A stretch of 21,337 bases of DNA, from contig JALTNJ010000097.1 in assembly GCA_027000765.1 (NCBI GenBank), forward strand, positions 1-21,337. The letters run 5' to 3'. The notes under the pieces were generated by a model. It saw nothing but the letters and a program-made list of their open reading frames with translations, was not told where the DNA came from and did not search any database. Source of the DNA: Nitrososphaeria archaeon (GTDB lineage Archaea; Thermoproteota; Nitrososphaeria; Geothermarchaeales; JDFR-13). Within the stretch, counting starts at the first letter, position 1, and each line of letters opens with the position of its first letter. Below are positions 1 to 7,336 of the stretch, piece after piece. The position numbers and the translations under genes are program-made.

Positions 1-52
1 TTATAAGTAGCTTACTCTCCATCAATATCTCCAGATGCTCCTTCTTAAGCAT
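1..52 (-). CDS. Partial ORF, probable second permease of the peptide ABC transporter (DppC position)
   Basis: Reading leftward from an ATG at 52, an open frame runs off the window after 17 codons (MLKKEHLEILMESKLLI). It begins 6 bases after the stop codon of the upstream DppB-type permease, with GGAG just before the ATG. In dpp/opp operons the gene after dppB is normally dppC, whose product starts with a short charged cytoplasmic segment before the first membrane helix, and this fragment fits that. The identity is inferred from position; the sequence is too short to recognise by itself. Confidence 0.5.
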   Translation of the reverse strand, partial: MLKKEHLEILMESKLLI

Positions 53-58
53 ACTCCA

Positions 59-1009
59 TCACTCTAGTCTAATCCTCGGATCGAGATAGTGGTAGAGTAC
101 ATCGACAAGGATATTCACTGAAATGAATAATATGCTGAATACGAAAACTGAGGCCTGTATCTGGGGATAGTCTCTCTGGAATACGGCTTCAACCAATAGA
201 GTTCCTAGGCCAGGTATCCCAAAAACATATTCTATTAGGACTGTTCCACCCAATAGTGCACCGAAATTAAGCCCTACAATTGTTACTACAGGAATAAGGG
301 CGTTTTTAAGAGCATGGTAAAATATGACTCTACTACCTGGCGCACCCTTTGCCCTCGCAACCATAACATAATCCTGATGTAAAACCTCGAGTATACTCGC
401 CCTAGTCATCCTGGCCGTGACCGCCCCTATCCCTATCGCGACGGCTAGGGAGGGTAGTATGAACCTCCTCATATTTTCCCAGAAAGGATAATTTGGCCCT
501 GGACCCAGTACTGGGAACCACTTTAGATATATGCTGAAGAACTGAATAAATAGTATACCTAAATAGAATACTGGGACGCTGAAGCCGAGGATTATGAATA
601 CCATTATTAAATAGTCGATAATTGAGTTTCTCTTAATTGCAGCTACTGTCCCCGAGACTACCCCTATCAGTATCGCTAGTCCAGTGCCCAACACGGCTAG
701 GGTTAGGGTATATGGAAGTCTACTCATAATTCGTAGCATCGTAGGCTGGTCGTTAGTAATCGACCTACCGAAATCGCCATGTAACAATACGTTGGACATA
801 AACCTAATATACTGTTCATGAAGAGGTAGGTCAAGGCCCCATTCCTTATGTAGTCGAGCTATATCCTCTGGATTCGCCATATCACCTAGGGCTATAACCG
901 CAGGGTCCCCGGGGATCATCCTTATAGAAAAGAATAATATAGTTAATACGCCGAATACTGTTATCGCTCCTAAAAGTATTCTTTTCACGACATATGTTGA
1001 GAGACCCAT
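59..1009 (-). CDS. dppB: DppB/OppB-type ABC transporter permease
   Basis: Integral membrane subunit of a peptide/nickel-type ABC importer (binding-protein-dependent permease family). The 316-residue length is normal. The N-terminal helix (about residues 10-30) is followed by the family's RMIPGDP segment (31-37). A large periplasmic loop comes next, with LPLHEQYI and LLHGDFGRS resembling the usual 'PL..QY..++..+..GD.G.S' block, and further helices lie near 100-125, 130-160, 185-205, 235-260 and 285-305. The cytoplasmic EAA loop is visible as DYVMVARAKGAPGSRVIFYH, and the end LDPRIRLE is the typical C-terminus. It starts with ATG at 1009 and is transcribed from a promoter near 1061-1073. The next gene at the window edge is probably the partner permease. 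The substrate cannot be read from the permease; di- or oligopeptides or sugars are possible. Confidence 0.93.
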   Translation of the reverse strand: MGLSTYVVKRILLGAITVFGVLTILFFSIRMIPGDPAVIALGDMANPEDIARLHKEWGLDLPLHEQYIRFMSNVLLHGDFGRSITNDQPTMLRIMSRLPYTLTLAVLGTGLAILIGVVSGTVAAIKRNSIIDYLIMVFIILGFSVPVFYLGILFIQFFSIYLKWFPVLGPGPNYPFWENMRRFILPSLAVAIGIGAVTARMTRASILEVLHQDYVMVARAKGAPGSRVIFYHALKNALIPVVTIVGLNFGALLGGTVLIEYVFGIPGLGTLLVEAVFQRDYPQIQASVFVFSILFISVNILVDVLYHYLDPRIRLE

Positions 1010-1058
1010 CTATATAGCCCCATCCACCTAGTTGTATTAATTTTATGAATAGTGAAAT

Positions 1059-1080
1059 AATACTTAAATTTTTTTGACAT
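1059..1080 (-). promoter_or_regulatory. Putative archaeal promoter of dppB
   Basis: On the minus strand the run TCAAAAAAATTTAAGTA reads as an A-rich BRE followed by a TTTAAGTA TATA element (1061-1073). It lies about 55 bases before the dppB start, which predicts a leader of about 30 bases. No other good TATA element is seen in the 116-base gap between the meaB stop and dppB. Confidence 0.45.
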
Positions 1081-1125
1081 TAGGTGTAAACTATGGAACT
1101 ATCTCCTTACGTTATGCAATAAAAT

Positions 1126-2094
1126 CTATTCTCTTTCCAACTCCCTAGAAACCTTTTTAATTAGGTTTATACATGCCTGATATAGGCTGTTATTCTTCTC
1201 TAATCTTATCTTATCTCCTTTTTCAGCTAGGTCCTCCAGCTTTTCAAGGAATATCTTTTCGGCTAGAAGCTTTATCATAAGCATCCTACGAGTCTGGATC
1301 TTCTCCATATATTTATTACTTGCCTTGATATACTCTAGATGCTCTTTAATAGAGTCAGCAAGCTCCTGGATCCCCTCCCCCATTATAGCAGAGGTTTTGA
1401 GGAGCCTAGGCCGCCAACCCCTTTTATCAACACCACCTAACTCACCAAGGTCTAATGCAAAGTCTAGATATGCATATGTTTTATTTGCCTCCGGCTTATC
1501 GCTCTTATTTAGTACATAGATGTCTCCGATCTCCATTATACCCGCTTTCAATGCCTGGATATCGTCTCCTAAGCCAGGAGTTGTTACAACAACTATTGTA
1601 TGTGCTACATTCATGATATCAATGTCAGTCTGTCCCACGCCTATACTCTCAACTATGATCTTATCATATCCCAGCTTATCAAAAACCTCTATCATAGTCA
1701 CGCCTGAAAAAGATAATCCTCCTTTCACTCCCCTAGTCGGGACACTTCTTATAAATACATTGGGGCTTGTTGCATGCTCCTGCATCCGGATTCTATCCCC
1801 TAGCAAAGCGCCCTGGGACAATGGACTTGTAGGGTCAATCGCGATCACCGCGATTTTAAGCCCCCTATCCTTATAATGAGATATGAGCCTAGAGATCAAT
1901 GTACTCTTACCTGAGCCGGGTATCCCGGTTATCCCAATTACATGGGCTCCTCCCTCCTCATGGAGGATCTCTGATACAACCATACTAGCCTTCTTAGGGG
2001 ATGTCTCTATGATAGTCAATAACCTGCCTAGTGCAGCCTTATCCCCCTTAGATGCCTTATCCAGGACTTCTTTGATACTATCTCCTTTACTCAA
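1126..2094 (-). CDS. meaB: MeaB/ArgK-type P-loop GTPase, acyl-CoA mutase chaperone
   Basis: SIMIBI-class GTPase of the MeaB/ArgK (MMAA) family. These proteins load adenosylcobalamin into B12-dependent acyl-CoA mutases and protect or reactivate them. The 322-residue length is normal. Visible motifs are Walker A GITGIPGSGKST (54-65), the switch region AIDPTSPLSQGALLGDRIRM (about 85-104), VESIGVGQTDID (148-159) and the base-specificity motif NKSD (196-199). Translation starts at TTG 2094. That codon overlaps the TGA stop of the small mutase subunit by four bases (TTGA), so translation is probably coupled; GAGGT lies upstream. Its place as third gene of the mutase operon makes it the dedicated chaperone of that mutase. 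In the fused enzyme IcmF the same G domain is part of the mutase chain; here it is separate. Confidence 0.93.
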   Translation of the reverse strand: MSKGDSIKEVLDKASKGDKAALGRLLTIIETSPKKASMVVSEILHEEGGAHVIGITGIPGSGKSTLISRLISHYKDRGLKIAVIAIDPTSPLSQGALLGDRIRMQEHATSPNVFIRSVPTRGVKGGLSFSGVTMIEVFDKLGYDKIIVESIGVGQTDIDIMNVAHTIVVVTTPGLGDDIQALKAGIMEIGDIYVLNKSDKPEANKTYAYLDFALDLGELGGVDKRGWRPRLLKTSAIMGEGIQELADSIKEHLEYIKASNKYMEKIQTRRMLMIKLLAEKIFLEKLEDLAEKGDKIRLEKNNSLYQACINLIKKVSRELERE

Positions 2095-2546
2095 TTTCTT
2101 CTTGACCTCTTCTTCTTCACTGCCTCAACCGTATATTTAATTATATCATATAGTGGTGTACCCGGTAAAAATACTTTATCTACGCCTATCTTTTCAAGCT
2201 TGGGTATATCTGGTATGGGAATGGTTCCACCTAGGAAAACAGGTATATCATCAATTCCCTTCTCCTTTAATAGCGAGATAAGTCTCTCCATAAGAGGTAT
2301 ATGTGCCCCACTAAGTATACTTACACCTATGATATCCACATCTTCTTGAATAGCCGTCTCAACAACCTGCTCAGGAGACTGTCGTATACCTGTGTAGATG
2401 ACCTCCATACCCGCGTCTTTCAATGCTCTAGCCACTACCTTGGCTCCCCTATCATGCCCATCTAGACCTAGTTTTGCGACGAGGACTTTAATCCTCCTTC
2501 CTCTAATTTCCTTCATCAACTCTAGTATATCGGCGGCTCCACCCAT
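2091..2546 (-). CDS. icmB: Acyl-CoA mutase small subunit, cobalamin-binding (isobutyryl-CoA mutase type)
   Basis: The 151 residues form a stand-alone B12-binding Rossmann domain. The motif LGLDGHDRG carries D29-x-H31-x-x-G34, the signature in which His replaces the lower axial base of cobalamin. It continues with SIL (76-78) and the GG turn (106-107) that hold the nucleotide tail. With the large subunit it completes one adenosylcobalamin mutase. The size is close to IcmB of Streptomyces (about 136 residues, recalled) and the stand-alone small subunits of archaeal methylmalonyl-CoA mutases; the small subunit alone does not tell the two apart. ATG 2546 is supported by a strong AGGAGGT site at 2556-2562, nine bases upstream. 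The gene overlaps the end of the large-subunit gene by 25 bases, and its stop overlaps the TTG start of meaB. Confidence 0.9.
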   Translation of the reverse strand: MGGAADILELMKEIRGRRIKVLVAKLGLDGHDRGAKVVARALKDAGMEVIYTGIRQSPEQVVETAIQEDVDIIGVSILSGAHIPLMERLISLLKEKGIDDIPVFLGGTIPIPDIPKLEKIGVDKVFLPGTPLYDIIKYTVEAVKKKRSRRN

Positions 2547-4228
2547 ATCCCATATACCTCCTTAAGCGTATTCATTATCTCTCCTAAAGTAGCATATTTC
2601 TTTACTGCATCTAAAACATATGGCATTATATTCTCGCCCTCTGAAGCTGCCTTCCTCAACTTATTCAAAGCATCTCTTACAGCCTCGTTATTCCTCTCCA
2701 TCCTAAGCATTCTAAGCCTCTCAATTTGCCTCTTCTCAATCTCCTTCTGGTTTATATCTAGAAGAGGCACATTCCTTATTTCATCCTCCTCCTCTTCAAC
2801 GAATATATTTACACCCACGATAAACCTCCTCTTCTCCTCTACCTCCCTCTGGAACCTGAAGCTGGCCTCTGTTATCTCCCTCTGTGGATATCCTCTTTTA
2901 ACAGCCTCAGTCATACCGCCCATCATCTCAATCCTGTCTATATATTTCCAAGCCTCCTCCTCCATCTGGTCAGTAAGCCACTCTACATAATAGCTCCCGG
3001 CAAGTGGATCAACTGTATCAGCTACTCCCGTCTCATATGCAATTATCTGCTGGGTCCTCAATGCTATCTTTGCAGCGAATTCCGAGGGTACTCTAAACGG
3101 CTCATCCAATGAGTTGGTATGTAGGCTCTGAGTCCCACCCAACACCGCTGCCAAGGCCTCTATCGTCGTCCTGATAATATTATTAAATGGCTGCTGTGCA
3201 GTGAGTGAGACCCCTGCAGTCTGAGTATGGAACCTCATCCAGAGACTCCTCTCTTTCTTGGCGTTAAACCACTCCTTCATTATCTTCGCCCACATCCTCC
3301 TAGCTGCTCTAAACTTAGCTATCTCCTCGAAGAAGTTTATATGTGAGTCGAAGAAGAAGCTCAGTCTTGGAGCGAAGGAATCTACATCCAGTCCCCTGTT
3401 TATCAGGTGACGGACATATTCTATTCCATCTGCAATCGTGAACGCCAGCTCCTGAACAGCAGTACTACCCGCCTCCCTAATATGATATCCACTTATACTT
3501 ATTGGATTCCACTTTGGGAGATTTTTAACACTCCATTCAACCACATCCATAGCAATTTTTACAGATGGCTCAGGTGGAAACACATAGCTTTTCTGAGCTA
3601 TAAACTCCTTAAGGGGATCATTCTGGGTAGTACCACCAATCTTGGAATAAGGTACCCCCTGTTTCTCTGCTGTCGCCACATACATCGCTAGTAACACAGG
3701 TGCAGGTGGGTTTATAGTCATATTCGTTGTTATGGCTCCCATGTCAATACCGTCAAAGATAGTTTCCATATCTAGAAGTGAGGATACTGCGACACCACAT
3801 ACACCGACTTCGCCCTTAGCCAGTGGATCATCGGAGTCTATACCTACTAACGTCGGGTAGTCAAATGCTAGGCTTAACCCGGTTTCACCATGTGAAATCA
3901 AGAATTTTAACCTCTTATTTGTATCCTCTGCTGAGCCGAATCCAGAGAACATCCTCATCGTCCATATCCTTCCCCTATACATAGTAGCGTGGATTCCCCT
4001 TGTGAATGGATATTCCCCTGGGAGCCCCTGTTTCTCCATATAACCAGTGTCTTTAACATCTAAGGGGGTATACAGCCTTTTTACAGGGATCCCAGACAGG
4101 GTTGTGAAATCATCACTCCTCTCTGGGAAACGCCTCAGGGACTTTGGGAGAGTCTCCTTCTCCCACTTTTCAAGCCTAGCCTTAATCTCATCCAAGGCTT
4201 TATCGTTATATAATTTTGTCATACCCAT
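2522..4228 (-). CDS. icmA: B12-dependent acyl-CoA mutase large subunit; active-site residues point to isobutyryl-CoA mutase
   Basis: TIM-barrel catalytic subunit of the methylmalonyl-CoA mutase superfamily, without the B12 domain. Family blocks are YRGRIWTMR, GLSLAFDYPT, TINPPAPVLLAMY, SISGYH, RFHTQTAGVSLTAQQP and GGTQSLHTNSLDEP. Numbering from ATG 4228, F94 occupies the position of Tyr89 and Q212 that of Arg207 in Propionibacterium methylmalonyl-CoA mutase. The spacing of 118 residues is identical, and His244 is kept as H249. Tyr89 and Arg207 bind the methylmalonyl carboxylate. Phe and Gln at these sites are the isobutyryl-CoA mutase pattern, suggesting isobutyryl-CoA/butyryl-CoA interconversion. 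The length of 568 residues matches IcmA (about 566, recalled). An in-frame TTG at 4249 would add seven residues, but the TATA element at 4252-4262 places the transcript start near 4230, favouring ATG 4228 or 4222. 2-Hydroxyisobutyryl-CoA mutase is less likely, since it has Ile at the first site. Confidence 0.9.
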   Translation of the reverse strand: MGMTKLYNDKALDEIKARLEKWEKETLPKSLRRFPERSDDFTTLSGIPVKRLYTPLDVKDTGYMEKQGLPGEYPFTRGIHATMYRGRIWTMRMFSGFGSAEDTNKRLKFLISHGETGLSLAFDYPTLVGIDSDDPLAKGEVGVCGVAVSSLLDMETIFDGIDMGAITTNMTINPPAPVLLAMYVATAEKQGVPYSKIGGTTQNDPLKEFIAQKSYVFPPEPSVKIAMDVVEWSVKNLPKWNPISISGYHIREAGSTAVQELAFTIADGIEYVRHLINRGLDVDSFAPRLSFFFDSHINFFEEIAKFRAARRMWAKIMKEWFNAKKERSLWMRFHTQTAGVSLTAQQPFNNIIRTTIEALAAVLGGTQSLHTNSLDEPFRVPSEFAAKIALRTQQIIAYETGVADTVDPLAGSYYVEWLTDQMEEEAWKYIDRIEMMGGMTEAVKRGYPQREITEASFRFQREVEEKRRFIVGVNIFVEEEEDEIRNVPLLDINQKEIEKRQIERLRMLRMERNNEAVRDALNKLRKAASEGENIMPYVLDAVKKYATLGEIMNTLKEVYGIWVEPPIY

Positions 4229-4249
4229 CCACTTCAATAATTTATTCAA

Positions 4250-4266
4250 ACACTATATAATTTTAA
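4250..4266 (-). promoter_or_regulatory. Putative promoter of the icmA-icmB-meaB operon
   Basis: The minus strand reads AAAATTATATAGTG, with TATA element TTATATAG around 4252-4259. It lies about 25 bases before ATG 4228, so the mRNA should be leaderless or nearly so. No Shine-Dalgarno sequence is needed, and this argues against the upstream TTG start at 4249. Confidence 0.5.
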
Positions 4267-4349
4267 CTTTAAACATATAATTTAGAACACGAAACTTTGA
4301 AAATAACGTGACTATGCTAGTGACGATTACAGCTTTTCATTCTTCAGAT

Positions 4350-4410
4350 AATATATAGACTTATTAGGAAATATATAGAGGTATTTAGTTTATTGCGATT
4401 ATATATTAAT
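4350..4410 (+). promoter_or_regulatory. Putative pst promoter region with 20-bp-spaced direct repeats
   Basis: AATATATAGA occurs at 4350-4359 and again at 4370-4379, exactly 20 bases apart. A further TATA-like element, TTATATATT, lies at about 4399-4407. With pstS starting at ATG 4447, either the 4370 or the 4399 element could be the TATA box, giving leaders of roughly 45 or 20 bases. The duplicated element on the same helix face could be a second promoter or a regulator site for phosphate control. The whole gap between icmA and pstS (about 220 bases) holds the two divergent promoters and no gene. Confidence 0.4.
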
Positions 4411-4446
4411 GGCTTATCCGCTATAGAAAATAATCCTAATATTTCG

Positions 4447-5568
4447 ATGAGAATGAGCAGATCAAAATTATTAATGCTCTCAATAATCGTCATATTAGGA
4501 TCTCTCGCATCTTACTATATACTACAAAATAATGTCCAAACCAATGAACAGGTGATTACCATATCGCTTAAGGGAGCAGGGGCATCATTCCCATACCCAC
4601 TTATCCAAACCCTTATCGACAAATATCAGAATCTGAATCCAAACATCACCATCGACTATGCAAGTGTAGGTAGCGGTGCTGGGCAGTCTAATATAATGAA
4701 TAAACTGGTAGACTTTGCTGGGAGCGACGCCCCTCTAAAAGACGAGCAGCTGTCGGCAGCTGAAACGTGGATACTCCATATCCCATACACACTCGGTGCC
4801 GTGGTGTTATCCTATAATATCCCTGGGTTAGAGCATACACTGAATTTAACTCCATCCCTTATCGCAGGTATATATAGTGGGAAAATCATATATTGGAACG
4901 ATCCCAAAATAGTAGAGTATAACCCTGCTTTGGCTAATGTTAATGAGAGTATTTTTGTTGTACATAGATCAGACTCGTCAGGCACCACCTTTATTTTTAC
5001 AAGCTTTTTATCTCGTGAAAACAGTATGTGGAGAGACTCGTTTGGAGCCGGAAAATCAATTTCATGGCCTAATCTCCCCACATTCATCGGCGGGAAAGGA
5101 AATGAGGGTGTAACAAACCTAATACAACAAACACCGTATTCAATAGGATATGTTGAGTATACATATGCCTACAAAAATAATCTTCCAATGGCTGCTGTGA
5201 TGAATAGAAACGGGGAATTCATTATACCATCACTGGAAAGCATCTCTCTATCAGCGAACATTAATGTAAGTAATTTGGATCCAAAGGATCTAAGGATAAG
5301 CCACTTGATAATTGACTCGGATGCAGAGGGGGCTTATCCAATATCTGCACCCACATACTTCCTTGTATACATCGACTGGTCGGTATATGGAGATGATGAG
5401 TCAGTGTATCTAAAGGCAAAGGCATTTAAACAATGGGTATACTGGATACTTACCGATGGAGAAGCCTATTATAGAGAACTAGGATATGCTCCTCTGCCAG
5501 ATAACCTTAAGAAGGTTGTCTTCGAAGCATTGGATCTCATAAGCTTCCAAGGCAACCCGGTGAGTTAA
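4447..5568 (+). CDS. pstS: Phosphate-binding protein PstS of the phosphate ABC transporter
   Basis: Extracytoplasmic phosphate receptor. The phosphate-contact blocks of the family are present: GAGASFPYPL, YASVGSGAGQ, DFAGSDAPL and HRSDSSGTTFIFTSFL, followed by IGYVEYTYA. From ATG 4447 the protein has 373 residues. It begins with a short basic segment and one hydrophobic helix (about residues 9-26) and then a polar linker. No lipobox Cys is visible, so it is probably membrane-anchored by the uncleaved helix. The frame is open back to a TTG at 4393, but that start would put 18 extra polar residues before the anchor and lies in the promoter region. It is the first gene of pstSCAB-phoU, two bases before pstC. 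Confidence 0.93.
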   Translation: MRMSRSKLLMLSIIVILGSLASYYILQNNVQTNEQVITISLKGAGASFPYPLIQTLIDKYQNLNPNITIDYASVGSGAGQSNIMNKLVDFAGSDAPLKDEQLSAAETWILHIPYTLGAVVLSYNIPGLEHTLNLTPSLIAGIYSGKIIYWNDPKIVEYNPALANVNESIFVVHRSDSSGTTFIFTSFLSRENSMWRDSFGAGKSISWPNLPTFIGGKGNEGVTNLIQQTPYSIGYVEYTYAYKNNLPMAAVMNRNGEFIIPSLESISLSANINVSNLDPKDLRISHLIIDSDAEGAYPISAPTYFLVYIDWSVYGDDESVYLKAKAFKQWVYWILTDGEAYYRELGYAPLPDNLKKVVFEALDLISFQGNPVS

Positions 5569-5570
5569 AG

Positions 5571-6494
5571 TTGAAGCAATATAAAAATTATTTCTCTGGC
5601 GAAAAAATTTGGAGGACCATATGCTTCTCCTCAATAATTCTAATAATCATAGTCTTTTTCATGTTCATAATAAGCTTGGCCTGGGGATCAGCTAGATCGA
5701 TATATGAATATGGCATCAATTTTCTAATTAATGTAAACTGGGATCCAGTATTCCATAGATTCGGAGCGATTCCCTTCATATATGGAACACTTCTCACAAG
5801 TATATTGGCGCTGATATTAGCCTTTCCAATTAGTATGGGTGTAGCGATCGCTTCCAGCGAGCTGCTACCAAAGAAGATATCCATGGTCTTGGATCCGTTT
5901 GTAGAGCTAATGGCGGCCATACCAAGTATAGTATATGGAATGTGGGCCCTTTTCATATTGGCGCCATTTATCAGAGAGTTCCTGGGCCCGGCTCTTAAAA
6001 GATATTTAGGGAGTATCCCACTGTTTCAAGGCCCATTAACTGGATACGGGTATCTAACAGCCTCAATAATCCTGTTCATAATGATATTACCTATAATATC
6101 CAGTCTATCCCGTGAAGCGCTGAAAGCTGTCCCAAGGGAGATCACGGAGATGGCGCTCGCCATAGGTGCTACAAGATGGGAAGCGATAAGGATAAAGATA
6201 GGAGTTGCTAAGGCAGGTATATTTGGGGCGGTAATACTAGGTTTTGCACGTGCTCTAGGTGAGACCATGGCTGTATTACTTGTGATAGGAAATAAACCTA
6301 TAGTTTCGATAAGCCTATTCAGTAGTGGTGCGACAATAGCGAGTGTCCTAGCGAATGAATATCCAGAGGCAGTATCAGATCCAATATATCTTTCAGCCCT
6401 TAATGAACTAGCCCTCATATTATTAGGCCTCTCTCTGATACTCAACCTAATCTTCCTACGTATTATGAGACGTCATATAGGTGGTAAGATGTGA
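5571..6494 (+). CDS. pstC: Phosphate ABC transporter permease PstC
   Basis: One of the two membrane subunits forming the phosphate channel, 307 residues with about six hydrophobic helices (first near residues 18-38). The EAA loop reads EMALAIGATRWEAIRIKI and is followed by GFARALGETMAVLLVIGN, characteristic of PstC. The block MAAIPSIVYGMWALF is also family-typical. The start codon is TTG 5571, supported by GGTGAG at 5559-5564 inside the pstS end, six bases upstream. The stop overlaps the GTG start of pstA by four bases, so the two permeases are translationally coupled. Confidence 0.94.
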   Translation: MKQYKNYFSGEKIWRTICFSSIILIIIVFFMFIISLAWGSARSIYEYGINFLINVNWDPVFHRFGAIPFIYGTLLTSILALILAFPISMGVAIASSELLPKKISMVLDPFVELMAAIPSIVYGMWALFILAPFIREFLGPALKRYLGSIPLFQGPLTGYGYLTASIILFIMILPIISSLSREALKAVPREITEMALAIGATRWEAIRIKIGVAKAGIFGAVILGFARALGETMAVLLVIGNKPIVSISLFSSGATIASVLANEYPEAVSDPIYLSALNELALILLGLSLILNLIFLRIMRRHIGGKM

Positions 6495-7336
6495 CTATAA
6501 ACTTGAGAGTACGGAAAATTAAAGAGAAGATATTCTTCACCCTATCATATATCAGCATCGCAATCACCTTGATCATCTTGGGATCCGTTATATTCTTCAC
6601 ATTCGTCAAGGGCATAAATAGCTGGAGCATATCTTTCTTCCTCTCCCCCCAGCGGTCTCCACTCGATCCCAACCAAGGGATAGCACATGCTATCCAAGGA
6701 AGTCTCCTAATGTCATTTCTAGCCGCAGCAATATCCACTCCCATAAGTATCCTAGCAGCAATATACCTGAGTGAATATGCATCCACGGCCTTTAGGGAGA
6801 AAGCGGAGTATATATTGGATGCAATGGCTGGTATTCCAAGCATAGTCGTTGGTGTAGTCAGTTACCTACTATTCGTACTACCATTAGGCACCTTCTCAGC
6901 GTTTGCCGGTTCCATGGCCCTAGCGATTATGATGTTCCCCTTAATGACCAGGGCTTCTCAAGACGCCTTTATGAGAGTAGGTAGGGAATACAGGGAGGCT
7001 GGTCTGGCAGTAGGTCTCCCAAAATGGAAGGTATCTCTACATATAGTCCTGTACATCGCTAAAAACGGTGTAATAACAGGATTTGCATTGGCCTTTGGCA
7101 GGATATTCGGTGAAACCGCCCCCTTATTAATGACAGCATTAGGCAGTAGAAGTTTCCCAACAGATATCTTCGCCCCCACCTCAAGCATAACCCTCTTAAT
7201 ATATGAATACTCTAAATCGCCTTTCGAAATATGGATAAACATCGCATGGGGCGCCTCACTATTTATACTTATTATGAATCTTGCCATCAATCTAGTAATA
7301 AAATTCTCTGTAGGTGATAGAAGATGGGTTATATAA
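6491..7336 (+). CDS. pstA: Phosphate ABC transporter permease PstA
   Basis: Second membrane subunit of the phosphate importer, 281 residues with about six helices. The EAA loop is YREAGLAVGLPKWKVSLHIVL, followed by GRIFGETAPLLMTALGS, which together with AMAGIPSIVVGVVSYL identify PstA. The start codon is GTG 6491, preceded by AGGTGG at 6479-6484 and overlapping the pstC stop (GTGA). The C-terminus overlaps pstB by 13 bases. Confidence 0.94.
   Translation: MTINLRVRKIKEKIFFTLSYISIAITLIILGSVIFFTFVKGINSWSISFFLSPQRSPLDPNQGIAHAIQGSLLMSFLAAAISTPISILAAIYLSEYASTAFREKAEYILDAMAGIPSIVVGVVSYLLFVLPLGTFSAFAGSMALAIMMFPLMTRASQDAFMRVGREYREAGLAVGLPKWKVSLHIVLYIAKNGVITGFALAFGRIFGETAPLLMTALGSRSFPTDIFAPTSSITLLIYEYSKSPFEIWINIAWGASLFILIMNLAINLVIKFSVGDRRWVI

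Noticed and set aside
1520..1876. Plus-strand open frames opposite meaB
   Set aside because: They cover the conserved GTPase motifs of meaB on the other strand and show no independent features.
2522..4228. Calling the mutase genes methylmalonyl-CoA mutase outright
   Set aside because: Overall similarity would allow it, but Phe94 and Gln212 replace both carboxylate-binding residues, so the isobutyryl-CoA mutase reading fits the active site better.
4229..4249. TTG 4249 as the start of the mutase large subunit
   Set aside because: It would precede the predicted transcript start set by the TATA element at 4252-4259, and ATG codons follow at 4228 and 4222.
4393..4446. TTG 4393 as the start of PstS
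   Set aside because: It lies in the promoter region, lacks a ribosome site, and adds a polar stretch before an otherwise normal basic-plus-helix signal beginning at ATG 4447.
4447..4530. Lipoprotein signal on PstS
   Set aside because: The hydrophobic segment is not followed by a Cys in lipobox context; an uncleaved membrane anchor fits better.
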